From: Rufibacter roseolus
Lineage (GTDB): Bacteria; Bacteroidota; Bacteroidia; Cytophagales; Hymenobacteraceae
NCBI RefSeq assembly: GCF_017916365.1
Contig: NZ_JAFMSU010000002.1
Span: forward strand, 124,001-188,000
Length of the DNA: 64,000 nt
Reading direction: 5' to 3'
Each line of letters starts with the position of its first letter. Position 1 is the first letter of the stretch. A program made the position numbers and the translations under genes. Below, piece by piece: positions 44,370 to 58,458 of this stretch. The notes under the pieces are model-generated. The model ran no database searches. It was not told the origin of the DNA and was given only the letters and a program-made list of their open reading frames with translations.

Positions 44370-45371
44370 ATGGCAAGAAAAACCTTCTTCTGTATTGATG
44401 CCCACACCTGCGGGAACCCCGTGCGCCTGGTAGCCGGGGGCGGACCCGTTTTGCAGGGCGCCAACATGAGCGAAAAGCGCCAGCACTTCTTACAGGAATT
44501 TGATTACATCCGGAAAGGCCTCATGTTTGAGCCGCGCGGCCATGATATGATGTCGGGGAGCATTCTGTACCCGCCGCATGACCCAGAGAACGATGTCGCC
44601 GTTTTATACATTGAGACCAGCGGTTGCCTTCCCATGTGCGGTCACGGCACCATCGGAACCGTCACCATTGCCATTGAAGAGGGCCTGATTACACCCAAAA
44701 CACCCGGCGAACTGCGTTTGGAGGCACCGGCCGGCCTTGTGAAAATTCAATACACCCAAGAAGGCAAAAAGGTAAAATCGGTGAAGCTGACTAACGTGGC
44801 TTCCTATCTGGAAGCCGAAGGTCTGACGATAGAATGCCCGGACTTAGGCGAGCTGAAAATTGACGTGGCCTACGGCGGAAACTTTTACGGCATCATTGAT
44901 CCGCAGGAGAACTTCCCCGGTCTGCAGGAGTTCACCGCCGATAAACTCATTTCCTGGAGTCGGGTGATAAGGGAGCGGATGAATGAGAAATATAGCTTCG
45001 TGCATCCGGAGAACCCCACCATCAAAGGCATGAGTCACGTCCTCTGGACCGGCGATACCCTGCAACCTACCTCCACCGCCCGCAACGCGGTGTTCTACGG
45101 CGACAAAGCCATTGACCGCTCGCCCTGCGGCACCGGAACCTCGGCGCGTATGGCCCAGTGGTACGCCAAAGGCAAGTTGAAGCCCGGCGATGTGTTTGTG
45201 CATGAAAGCTATATCGGGTCCATCTTCAACGGCACCATTGAGGGCGAAACCACGGTTGCCGGCAAACCCGCCATTCTGCCCGGCATTGAAGGTTGGGCCA
45301 TCGTTACAGGGCTAAACACCATCTTCTTTGATGATGAAGACCCTTATGTTCACGGATTCCAAGTGATTTGA
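44370..45371 (+). CDS. 4-hydroxyproline 2-epimerase (proline racemase family)
   Basis: 333 residues, cytoplasmic. Both catalytic cysteines are present: Cys90 in LPMCGHGTIGTV and Cys253 in RSPCGTGTSARMA. Dehydratase members have Thr at the second site, so this is a true epimerase or racemase. IDAHTCGNPVRLVAGG is the N-terminal signature. It converts trans-4-hydroxy-L-proline to cis-4-hydroxy-D-proline, the entry step of the pathway. It is followed after 1 bp by the FAD dehydrogenase that uses this product. Confidence 0.93.
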   Translation: MARKTFFCIDAHTCGNPVRLVAGGGPVLQGANMSEKRQHFLQEFDYIRKGLMFEPRGHDMMSGSILYPPHDPENDVAVLYIETSGCLPMCGHGTIGTVTIAIEEGLITPKTPGELRLEAPAGLVKIQYTQEGKKVKSVKLTNVASYLEAEGLTIECPDLGELKIDVAYGGNFYGIIDPQENFPGLQEFTADKLISWSRVIRERMNEKYSFVHPENPTIKGMSHVLWTGDTLQPTSTARNAVFYGDKAIDRSPCGTGTSARMAQWYAKGKLKPGDVFVHESYIGSIFNGTIEGETTVAGKPAILPGIEGWAIVTGLNTIFFDDEDPYVHGFQVI

Positions 45372-45372
45372 T

Positions 45373-46620
45373 ATGAGTAGAGTTACCATTGTGGGGGGCG
45401 GCATCATCGGCCTTTTTACCGCGTACTATTTGTCTGAAGAAGGCTTTGAGGTCACCATCCTGGATAGGGGAGATTTGTCTAACAGCTGCTCCATCGGGAA
45501 TGCCGGCATGATCGTGCCCAGCCACATCGTGCCGCTGGCCTCGCCGGGCATCATCGCCAAAGGAATGAAATGGATGCTTTCCTCCACCAGCCCGTTTTAC
45601 ATCCATCCCAAGCTGGATCTGCGCCTGGCGCAGTGGTGCCTGCTTTTCTACAAGGCGGCCACCAAAAAGCACGTGGAATACAGCATCCCGTACCTGAAGA
45701 ACCTGAGTCTGTACAGCAAAAACCTGTACGTTGATTTTGCCGGTAAGCACAACTCGCCGGAGGTAGGTTTCCAGGAGAAAGGCCTGCTGATGCTGTATAA
45801 ATCGGAGGAGGCAGCCCACGAGGAAGTAGAGTTTGCGCACCTGGCCCGCAAGCACGGTTTGGAAACCGAGATCCTGTCGCCGGACGAGGTGAAGCAACTG
45901 GAACCGCATGCCGGCATGGATGTGCGCGGCGGGGTCTTTTTCCCCGGCGATGCCCATTTGAATCCCTCGCAACTGCACGCCTACCTGGTGCGGCACTTAG
46001 AAAAGAAAGGTGTGAAGATCGTGCGCCACGCCGAGGTGCTGGACTTTGCCACCTCCGGTAGAACCGTCACCTCCGTCATCACCGACAAAGGAGAATTTTC
46101 CTCAGACCAGGTCATCATTGCGGCTGGTAACTGGGCCGGTGAGGTGGCCCGCAAACTCAAGATCAACATGCCCATGCTGGGCGGCAAAGGCTACAGTTTC
46201 CTCACCAAAAATTCCCCCGCCATTCAGCGCCCGGCCATTCTCACCGAGGCCCGGGTGGCGGTGACGCCTTTCGGGGAGCAGGTCCGGTTTGGCGGCACCA
46301 TGGAAATCACCAATGATAACACCAGCATCAACCTGAACCGGGTAAAAGGCATCCACAATTCTATCTCCAAGTACTATGGTGGTTTTCAAGCCGATTTTCC
46401 GGAAAAGGATAAAATCTGGAGTGGCCTGCGGCCGTGCTCGCCGGATGGTCTGCCCTACATCGGGGCTACCTCTCGCTGGAACAATGTGTTGTTTGGCGCC
46501 GGCCACAGCATGATGGGCCTCAGTTTGGCCCCGGCCACCGGCAAGTTGCTCACCGAGGAACTCATGAACCGGAAATCATCAGTGGGCATTGACGCCTTCT
46601 CTCCTGACCGGTACAGTTAA
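45373..46620 (+). CDS. FAD-dependent cis-4-hydroxy-D-proline dehydrogenase (D-amino-acid dehydrogenase family)
   Basis: 415 residues. TIVGGGIIGLFTAYYLSEEGFEVTILDRGD is the FAD-binding beta-alpha-beta with GxGxxG and the acidic end. NAGMIVPSHIVPLASPG is typical of DadA-like enzymes; VIIAAGNWAG and WSGLRPCSPDGLPYIG are the later flavin-contact motifs. A single-subunit dehydrogenase, not the three-part LhpBEF oxidase of pseudomonads. It oxidises cis-4-hydroxy-D-proline to the pyrroline substrate of the deaminase. Its start is 1 bp after the epimerase stop. Confidence 0.9.
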   Translation: MSRVTIVGGGIIGLFTAYYLSEEGFEVTILDRGDLSNSCSIGNAGMIVPSHIVPLASPGIIAKGMKWMLSSTSPFYIHPKLDLRLAQWCLLFYKAATKKHVEYSIPYLKNLSLYSKNLYVDFAGKHNSPEVGFQEKGLLMLYKSEEAAHEEVEFAHLARKHGLETEILSPDEVKQLEPHAGMDVRGGVFFPGDAHLNPSQLHAYLVRHLEKKGVKIVRHAEVLDFATSGRTVTSVITDKGEFSSDQVIIAAGNWAGEVARKLKINMPMLGGKGYSFLTKNSPAIQRPAILTEARVAVTPFGEQVRFGGTMEITNDNTSINLNRVKGIHNSISKYYGGFQADFPEKDKIWSGLRPCSPDGLPYIGATSRWNNVLFGAGHSMMGLSLAPATGKLLTEELMNRKSSVGIDAFSPDRYS

Positions 46621-46710
46621 CATCTTAGTAGGTTCCTTCCTGCCAGGCAGGCGAGTGACTCTGACTGCGCTTACCATGTTCACCCCAGACCTTTAAGCCT
46701 TATCAAACCC

Positions 46711-48483
<1,773 letters not shown>

Positions 48484-48530
48484 AAGAGTAAGAGCTGGAA
48501 AACCAAAGCCACGGCATCCAATTTCAAACC

Positions 48531-48567
48531 CGTTTTCGGGCTGTTTTCAGGAAAGTAGCCCGAAAGC
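48531..48567. repeat. dispersed intergenic palindrome (good copy)
   Basis: CGTTTTCGGGCTGTTTTC pairs with GAAAGTAGCCCGAAAGC; the GGGCT/AGCCC core is exact. Confidence 0.6.
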
Positions 48568-48643
48568 AAGGTTTGTCTAATCCAGCCACTTGGAGACTCA
48601 TCTAAAATACACGATACTGCAGATGAATCATCATCAACCATCT

Positions 48644-50857
48644 ATGAACAGGGTACAATACACTTCCGGGAAACCGGTTTTCTTCTTCTTCATTCTGCTG
48701 CTGGTTTTATGTGCTCCGGGCTTCGCGCAGCAACGCGGCGGCGTCTTTTGGCTCAAGTCAGGGAATACCTATGTGGTGCCGGAGGAGGGGAACATCACCG
48801 CTTATACCTTGCCGGGTAAAACCAAACAGGTACTGGTGGAGAAAGGACAGTTAGTGCCCTCCGGGAAAACCGAACCACTGAAAGTGCGCAGTTTCGCTTT
48901 CTCAGACGACGAGCAGAAAGTGCTGCTCTTTACCAATACCCAGAAAGTATGGCGCTACCACACCCGCGGCGACTACTGGGTCTATGACCGGCAAACGAAG
49001 AAACTGCAGCAGTTGGGCGCGGGTCGTCCGGTTTCTTCGCTGATGTTCGCCAAGTTTTCGCCAGACGGCAAGCAGATGGCGTACGTGAGCGAAAACAACA
49101 TTTATGCGGAGGACCTCGCCTCGCAACAGGTAAAACCACTCACCACCGACGGAACCCGCAAGCGCATCAACGGCACTTTTGACTGGGCCTATGAAGAAGA
49201 GTTCGCCTGTCGCGACGGCTTCCGCTGGAGCCCCGACAGTAAGAAGATAGCGTTCTGGCAGATAGACGCCTCCGACGTGAAAGACTATTTCATGTTCAAC
49301 CTCACCGATGGCGTGTATTCCAAAGTGTTACCGGTAGAATATCCTTCGGCGGGAGAGGCACCCTCGCCCTATAAGATTGGGGTGATTGACGTGGCGGCCG
49401 GCGCTACCAAATGGATGGACGTGCCCGGAGATCCCCGCCAGCATTATGTGCCTCGTATGGAGTGGGCGGCCAACGCCAACGAGATCATCCTGCAGCAACT
49501 GAACCGCAAGCAGAATGAAAGCCGTTTGTTTCTCTGCAACGCCGCTTCCGGCAAAGCCACCAACATCCACACCGAGAAAGACCAGGCCTGGATTGACGTG
49601 ATCTCTACCTGGGACAGCAATTACAACAACGGCGGCTGGGACTGGCTGAGCAACGGGAGAGAGTTTTTGTGGGCGAGCGAGAAAGACGGCTGGCGCCACC
49701 TGTACCGCGTGAGCCGCGACGGCAAAAAGGAAACCCTCATCACCAAGGGCGCCTATGACGTAATGTCCATCGTGAACGTGAACGAGCCGGAAGGCTATGT
49801 GTATGTGATGGCCTCGCCGGAAAACGCCACCCAGAAATACCTGTACCGCGTGAAGCTGAACGGCAAAGGCAAACTGGAGCGGCTTTCCCCGACTTCGCAA
49901 CCGGGCACGCACCAGTACGCCGTGTCGCCCAACTCCAAATTTGCTTTCCATAGCTTCTCTAACCATTATACTAGACCTGCCTCTGAATCTATTTCCCTGC
50001 CAGATCATAAAGCACTGGGCGGTGCCAGTGCCGTAGAGCAGGCGCTGGCTCAGTCCAACAAAGCCAATTCCCCAGTGGAGTTTTTCAAGGTGAAATCTGC
50101 TGAAGGAGTGGAAATGGATGCCTGGATGGTAAAACCCACCAACTTTGATCCGAAGAAGAAATACCCTGTGGTGTTCCAGGTCTACACTGAACCTGCCGGG
50201 CAAACAGTGCTGGATTCTTACGGCACCGGCATGAACAATCTATACCGCGGCAATATGGCCCAGGACGGTTATGTGTACGTCTCCGTGGATAACCGAGGCA
50301 CTCCGGCACCGAAGGGCAGAGAATGGCGCAAAAGCATCTACCGCAAAGTAGGAAATCTCAACATCAAAGACCAGGCGATGGCCGCGCAAGAGATCCTGAA
50401 GCAACCGTTCATAGACACTTCCCGCGTGGCGGTATGGGGCTGGAGCGGCGGCGGCTCGGCTACGCTCAACCTCCTGTTCCAGTATCCCCAGATTTACAAG
50501 ACCGGGATTTCCGTGGCGGCCGTGGGCAACCAGCTCACCTATGACAATATCTACCAGGAACGCTACATGGGGCTGCCGCAGGAGAACCTGGAAGATTTCG
50601 TGAACGGATCGCCCATCACGCATGCCAAAAACCTAAGAGGCAACCTGCTCTACATTCACGGCACCGGCGACGACAACGTGCATTACAATAACGCCGAGCA
50701 ACTCATCAACGAGTTGATCAAGCACAACAAGCAGTTCCAGATGATGCCGTACCCCAACCGCTCGCACAGCATCTCAGAGGGCGAAGGCACCTCTCAGCAC
50801 CTGGCCACCTTATTCACCAATTACCTGAAGCAGTACTGTCCGCCGGGTGGGCGCTAG
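48644..50857 (+). CDS. dipeptidyl peptidase IV (S9B)
   Basis: 737 residues from the ATG at 48644; the ATG at 48623 is also possible, since both keep the signal peptide ending PGFAQQ. The propeller holds GTFDWAYEEEF, whose Glu pair binds the free N-terminus of the substrate in DPP IV and makes it a dipeptidyl, not oligo-, peptidase. The hydrolase domain has Ser601 in VWGWSGGGSA, Asp in GTGDDNVHY (676 or 677) and His708 in NRSHSIS. It releases X-Pro (and X-Ala, perhaps X-Hyp) dipeptides. Pro-directed cutting fits the GH127/Hyp context. Confidence 0.92.
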   Translation: MNRVQYTSGKPVFFFFILLLVLCAPGFAQQRGGVFWLKSGNTYVVPEEGNITAYTLPGKTKQVLVEKGQLVPSGKTEPLKVRSFAFSDDEQKVLLFTNTQKVWRYHTRGDYWVYDRQTKKLQQLGAGRPVSSLMFAKFSPDGKQMAYVSENNIYAEDLASQQVKPLTTDGTRKRINGTFDWAYEEEFACRDGFRWSPDSKKIAFWQIDASDVKDYFMFNLTDGVYSKVLPVEYPSAGEAPSPYKIGVIDVAAGATKWMDVPGDPRQHYVPRMEWAANANEIILQQLNRKQNESRLFLCNAASGKATNIHTEKDQAWIDVISTWDSNYNNGGWDWLSNGREFLWASEKDGWRHLYRVSRDGKKETLITKGAYDVMSIVNVNEPEGYVYVMASPENATQKYLYRVKLNGKGKLERLSPTSQPGTHQYAVSPNSKFAFHSFSNHYTRPASESISLPDHKALGGASAVEQALAQSNKANSPVEFFKVKSAEGVEMDAWMVKPTNFDPKKKYPVVFQVYTEPAGQTVLDSYGTGMNNLYRGNMAQDGYVYVSVDNRGTPAPKGREWRKSIYRKVGNLNIKDQAMAAQEILKQPFIDTSRVAVWGWSGGGSATLNLLFQYPQIYKTGISVAAVGNQLTYDNIYQERYMGLPQENLEDFVNGSPITHAKNLRGNLLYIHGTGDDNVHYNNAEQLINELIKHNKQFQMMPYPNRSHSISEGEGTSQHLATLFTNYLKQYCPPGGR

Positions 50858-50867
50858 GCTTCCTAAC

Positions 50868-50875
50868 TAGCTTTG
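50868..50875 (+). promoter_or_regulatory. -7 box TAGCTTTG before GH97
   Basis: An exact TAnnTTTG match 82 bases before the GH97 ATG, just after the DPP IV stop. It is followed by ATTAAA, as is a similar ACTTTGATTAAA 9 bases before the GH2 start. Confidence 0.4.
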
Positions 50876-50882
50876 ATTAAAT

Positions 50883-50920
50883 CCTTTTAAGGCAGTTTTT
50901 CAGAAATCAGGCCTAAAACA
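50883..50920. repeat. dispersed intergenic palindrome
   Basis: CCTTTTAAGGCAGTTTTTC and GAAATCAGGCCTAAAACA are the two halves, between DPP IV and GH97. Confidence 0.55.
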
Positions 50921-50957
50921 GCTCGGGCCAAGCCTTGGGCAAACAAAACGATACTCC

Positions 50958-52942
50958 ATGCAACGCAATCTCCTCGGGAAAATTCTGGTCCTGTTACTGT
51001 GTCTCTGGTTCACCAGCACCGCCGCCTTCGCGAAAGACTACCTGCTTACTTCACCCGATAAAAACATTCAGGTGAAGGTGTCCGTGACCGATGTCATCAA
51101 ATGGTCGGTGACCCGGAAGGGGGAGACGGTGCTGTTGCCCAGTCCGTTGAGCATGACCTTAATCTCGGGAGAAAAGTTGGGCGTGAACCCGGTGGTGCAA
51201 AAGGACAGCCGGAAATCAGTGAAGGAAACCATTACGGCGGTGGTGCCCGTGAAGAACCGCTCCATTCCGGATATCTATAACGAACTGAAGCTGCAGTGCA
51301 AAGGCGGCTACGTGGTGCATTTCCGGGCGTACAACGATGGGGCCGCTTACCGGTTTGAGACTAATCTTCCCGTCAAGGAAATAGAGGTGCAGCATGAAAC
51401 CGCCGATTTTCAGTTGGGCGGCAATTACCAGGTGTACTGGCCCCAGGAAACCGATCCGGAGTTCCAGTTGCATTACGAGGCTACGTTCAAAGACACCACG
51501 CTGGCCTCTATCGGGAGCCAGCAGTACGGGTACCTGCCTCTGCTGTTCACCTCGGGCAAAGGAACCAAAGTGCTCCTCACGGAATCTGACCTGTACGATT
51601 ACCCCAATCTGTTTCTCTTCGGGACGGGTGGAACCGGTTTGAAGTCAGTCTTCCCCAAAGTAATCCTGGAATCCCAACTGAAACCCCGCAGCGACCGAAG
51701 CGAACAGATCACCCGCAAAGCCGGGTACATCGCCCGTACCTCCGGGAAAAGAACCTTCCCCTGGCGCACGCTCATCGTCACCGATGACAAAGGGCTGCTG
51801 GAAACGGAACTAGTGTACAAACTGGCTTCGCCCAACGCGCTGCAGCAAACCGCCTGGATCAAACCCGGCAAAGTGGCCTGGGACTGGTACAACTTCAACA
51901 ACGTGTACGGCGTGGATTTCAGGGCCGGCCTGAACACCGATACCTATAAATACTACATTGACTTCGCTTCTAAATACGGCCTGGAGTACATCATCCTGGA
52001 CGAGGGCTGGTCGGCGGCCACCACCAACCTGATGGCGCCCAACCAAGACCTGGACCTGAACGCGCTGGTGCAGTACGGCAACAGCAAGAACGTGGGCGTG
52101 ATTCTGTGGGGGCTGTGGAATACCCTGGACAAAGACATTGACGGGATTCTGGACCAGTTTGTGAAATGGGGCGTGAAAGGCGTGAAGGTAGATTTCATGG
52201 CCCGCGGCGATCAGTACATGGTTAACTATTATGAGCGCGTGGCCAAAGCAGCCGCCCAGCGCCAGTTGCTGGTGGATTTGCACGGCGCCTACAAACCCGT
52301 CGGGCTGAATCGGAAATACCCCAACGTACTGAGCTACGAGGGCGTGAAAGGCCTGGAGAACAACAAATGGAGCGACATCATCACGCCCACGCACAACGTT
52401 ACGGTGCCTTTTACCCGCATGGTGGCCGGACCCATGGATTTCACGCCCGGCGCCATGGTGAACTCCACCAAAGTGGGCTTCAAGGACGTGTTCAACCAAC
52501 CCATGAGCCAGGGCACCCGCGCGCACCAGGTGGCCATGTACGTGGTCTACGAAAGCCCGCTGCAGATGCTCGCCGATAGCCCCACCAACTACCTCAAAGA
52601 CCCGGACTGCACCAAATTCATCAGCCAGATCCCCACTACCTGGGACAGAACGGTGGCCCTGGCCGGAGAATCAGGCAAGTACGTGTCCCCATGGCCCGGC
52701 AGCACGGCAAGAATTGGTACATCGGGGGCATGACCAATTGGGATGCCCGGGACCTGAGCCTTCCTTTGACTTTTCTGGACGGAAAGACCTACCAAATGGA
52801 AATCCTGAGGGATGGCATCAACGCCGACCGCCATCCGCAGGACTACAAAATCGAAACTAAAACTGTGAAGGCCGGGGAGACGATCCAGGTGAAAATGAGC
52901 GGCGGGGGCGGCTGGGCAGCCATCCTCCGGCCGGTGGAATAA
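50958..52942 (+). pseudogene. GH97 retaining alpha-galactosidase-type enzyme, frameshifted near the C-terminus
   Basis: The first frame (50958-52733) gives 591 residues: a signal peptide ending AAFAK, the N-terminal beta-supersandwich, and a TIM barrel with VKVDFMARGDQ. Asp412 and Glu467 (KGLENNKW) are 55 residues apart, as are the nucleophile and acid/base of the characterised retaining alpha-galactosidase BtGH97b. The end diverges after SGKYVS; the expected C-terminal domain (ARQHGKNWYIGGMTNWDAR) continues in the frame from 52691. The switch lies at CCCC (52687-52690) and fits a 1- or 2-base indel. All catalytic residues precede it, so the truncated protein may keep some activity, but the C-terminal sandwich is lost. 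It may remove alpha-galactose from extensin serines. Confidence 0.85.
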
Positions 52943-56471
<3,529 letters not shown>

Positions 56472-56481
56472 CGTTGAAAGG

Positions 56482-56520
56482 CGTTTTATGTCTGTTTTTG
56501 AAAAATTTTCCTAAAACGGC
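56482..56520. repeat. dispersed intergenic palindrome
   Basis: GCGTTTTATGTCTGTTTTTG with GAAAAATTTTCCTAAAACGG. Confidence 0.5.
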
Positions 56521-56578
56521 CCCGCGTCATCGGCACTCAACGGCAGCAGTATTCAGAAAGAATTTGAAGAAATAAGTT

Positions 56579-56622
56579 GTGCCCGAGTATCAGCGTGAGC
56601 GTTTCCGGTGATACTCGGGCAC
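56579..56622 (+). promoter_or_regulatory. 14-bp hairpin close upstream of the M24 peptidase start
   Basis: GTGCCCGAGTATCA (56579-56592) pairs exactly with TGATACTCGGGCAC (56609-56622) around a 16-base loop; the ATG at 56641 is 18 bases later. It may be the terminator of GH2 (no T-run) or a leader structure of the M24 gene. Confidence 0.55.
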
Positions 56623-56640
56623 CTGACAAGAGATAAAAGT

Positions 56641-58026
56641 ATGTTCAACAAAGAAACGTATGTAAGCCGGAGAGAACGGCTGAAAAAGCAGGTAGGAAGC
56701 GGGTTGATTGTGCTGCTGGGCAACGAGCAGAGCAGCATGAACTACAAAGACAACTGGTACCCTTTCCGACAGGACAGCACCTTCCTGTACTTCTTCGGGA
56801 TTGACCGGGCCGGGCTGGTGGCGGTGATAGAAGTAGAGGACGATGCCGAGGTGATCTTCGGGGATGAACTGACGCCGGATGACATTGTCTGGATGGGGCC
56901 GCAGAAATCAATCCAGGACCAGGCCAGCGAAGTAGGGGTTTTCGCGACCAATCCACTATCCTCGCTGGAATTCTATTTCCGGGAAGCTTTAGCGAAAAAG
57001 CGAGAAATCCATTTTCTACCCCCTTACCGTCCGGAGAACCTGCTGAAGTTAAGTTCCTGGCTGCAAACCTCACCGGCTTCCATCAAGTCCATGGTTTCGG
57101 TGCCGTTGATCAAAGCCATCGTGGCGCAGCGGTCCATTAAGACTCAGGAAGAGGTGGTGGAAATTGAGAAAGGCATCAACACCACCGGCGAGATGCTGAA
57201 AACGGCCGCCCTCCTAGCCCGAGCCGGGATGACGGAGGCCGAGCTGGCGGGACAACTGCAGGCCATTGCTATTAAGGACGGCGGAAACCTGGCCTTCCCT
57301 ACCATCCTGACGGTAAACGGCCAGATTCTGCATAACCATTACAGCCCCACCCAACTGCGGGAAGGGCAACTGGTGCTGGTAGACTGCGGCGCGGCCTCGG
57401 CCATGCATTACTCTGGCGACATGACCCGTACATTCCCAGTGAACCAGACTTTCTCCAGCCAGCAAAAGGAAATGTTTGACGTAGTACTGACCGCCTATGA
57501 ACAAGTCGTTGCCAGGCTGAAACCCGGTGTGTTATACAAAGATGTGCATCTGCAGGCCTGCGCTTCTTTGGTAGACGGACTCAAGCAATTCGGCCTCATG
57601 AAAGGCGACACGCAGGAGGCAGTAGCCCAAGGTGCGCACGCCTTGTTCTTCCCCTGCGGGCTGGGCCACATGCTGGGCCTGGACACTCATGACATGGAAG
57701 ACCTGGGCGAGGAATACGTGGGCTACGCCGAGGACCAGCAAAAGAGCACCCAATTCGGGTTGAAGTCCCTGCGGCTGGCCCGCGCCCTGGAGCCCGGTTT
57801 TGTATTGACGGTGGAACCCGGCCTCTACTTCAACCCTGATCTAATTGATCTGTGGGCGGGGGAGAAGATGCACACAGACTTCATTAATTATGACAAGGTT
57901 GCGGGCTACAAAGACTTCGGTGGCATCAGAATTGAAGAGGATTTTCTGATCACCCCTGAGGGAAGCAGGCTGCTGGGAAATCCAGTCTCAAGGAATATGG
58001 AGGAATTAAGAAGTTCAGGGGGGTAA
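56641..58026 (+). CDS. M24B Xaa-Pro aminopeptidase (aminopeptidase P)
   Basis: 461 residues from the ATG at 56641; the longer frame starts inside the hairpin. An N-terminal AMP-N domain (SRRERLKKQVGSGLIVLLGNEQ, FLYFFGIDRAG) is followed by the pita-bread fold. The metal ligands are in VLVDCGAAS (Asp), SGDMTRTFP (Asp), GLGHMLGLDTHD (His), LTVEPGLYF (Glu) and GGIRIEEDF (Glu). No signal peptide, so it acts in the cytoplasm. It removes the first residue before Pro, finishing imported Pro/Hyp peptides. It lies between GH2 and GH127. Confidence 0.92.
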   Translation: MFNKETYVSRRERLKKQVGSGLIVLLGNEQSSMNYKDNWYPFRQDSTFLYFFGIDRAGLVAVIEVEDDAEVIFGDELTPDDIVWMGPQKSIQDQASEVGVFATNPLSSLEFYFREALAKKREIHFLPPYRPENLLKLSSWLQTSPASIKSMVSVPLIKAIVAQRSIKTQEEVVEIEKGINTTGEMLKTAALLARAGMTEAELAGQLQAIAIKDGGNLAFPTILTVNGQILHNHYSPTQLREGQLVLVDCGAASAMHYSGDMTRTFPVNQTFSSQQKEMFDVVLTAYEQVVARLKPGVLYKDVHLQACASLVDGLKQFGLMKGDTQEAVAQGAHALFFPCGLGHMLGLDTHDMEDLGEEYVGYAEDQQKSTQFGLKSLRLARALEPGFVLTVEPGLYFNPDLIDLWAGEKMHTDFINYDKVAGYKDFGGIRIEEDFLITPEGSRLLGNPVSRNMEELRSSGG

Positions 58027-58104
58027 TAGCACCTCGGCAATCACCAGACTTTGTCGCAAATTATAAGGTTGCTTCCCCTTAGGTAAGTATTCAGATGGTA
58101 ACCT

Positions 58105-58140
58105 GGTTTTCGCCTGTTTTTCAGGAAATTGCCTAAAAAC
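58105..58140. repeat. dispersed intergenic palindrome
   Basis: GGTTTTCGCCTGTTTTTC with GGAAATTGCCTAAAAAC. A second copy lies at 58220-58256 in the same gap. Confidence 0.55.
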
Positions 58141-58165
58141 GGAACACCCATAAAAAGTTAGAAAT

Positions 58166-58200
58166 GGTCACTTATACATGCGTAGGTGACCGTTTTGCTT
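58166..58200 (+). terminator. possible terminator after the M24 gene
   Basis: GGTCAC (58166-58171) pairs with GTGACC (58186-58191), followed by GTTTTGCTTTT. Confidence 0.4.
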
Positions 58201-58219
58201 TTCAGCATTTTGCTCAACT

Positions 58220-58256
58220 GGGTTTTAAAGGTGTTTCCAAAAAGTAAGCTAAAAAC
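58220..58256. repeat. dispersed intergenic palindrome, second copy in this gap
   Basis: GGGTTTTAAAGGTGTTTCC with AAAAAGTAAGCTAAAAAC. Confidence 0.45.
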
Positions 58257-58295
58257 AGTCTGGAGGTATTTGGCGGAGGTCGATGTTATCACCAT

Positions 58296-58331
58296 GTTAA
58301 TATGGTGGAAGCATCGGCTAATATCCGGTCA
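58296..58331. promoter_or_regulatory. shared operator site 4, upstream of the second GH127
   Basis: GTTAATATGGTGG at 58296 and GCTAATATCCGGTCA at 58317, again 21 bases apart, 127 bp before the start codon. Confidence 0.6.
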
Positions 58332-58458
58332 GGGGAAGTGGTTGGGGAAATCTAAATTTGGTTAGATGAAAGGTGTCTTTGAGACACGATTTCCTGCTGG
58401 CAGACCTGTTCCGGTTTTCCATTCTTCCCCAGTATCCAGAGCCTTAACGTTTGACCCA

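Noticed and set aside
50958-52942. Programmed ribosomal frameshift in GH97
   Set aside because: There is no slippery heptamer of the known type or downstream pseudoknot that I can see; a plain indel at the C run is simpler.
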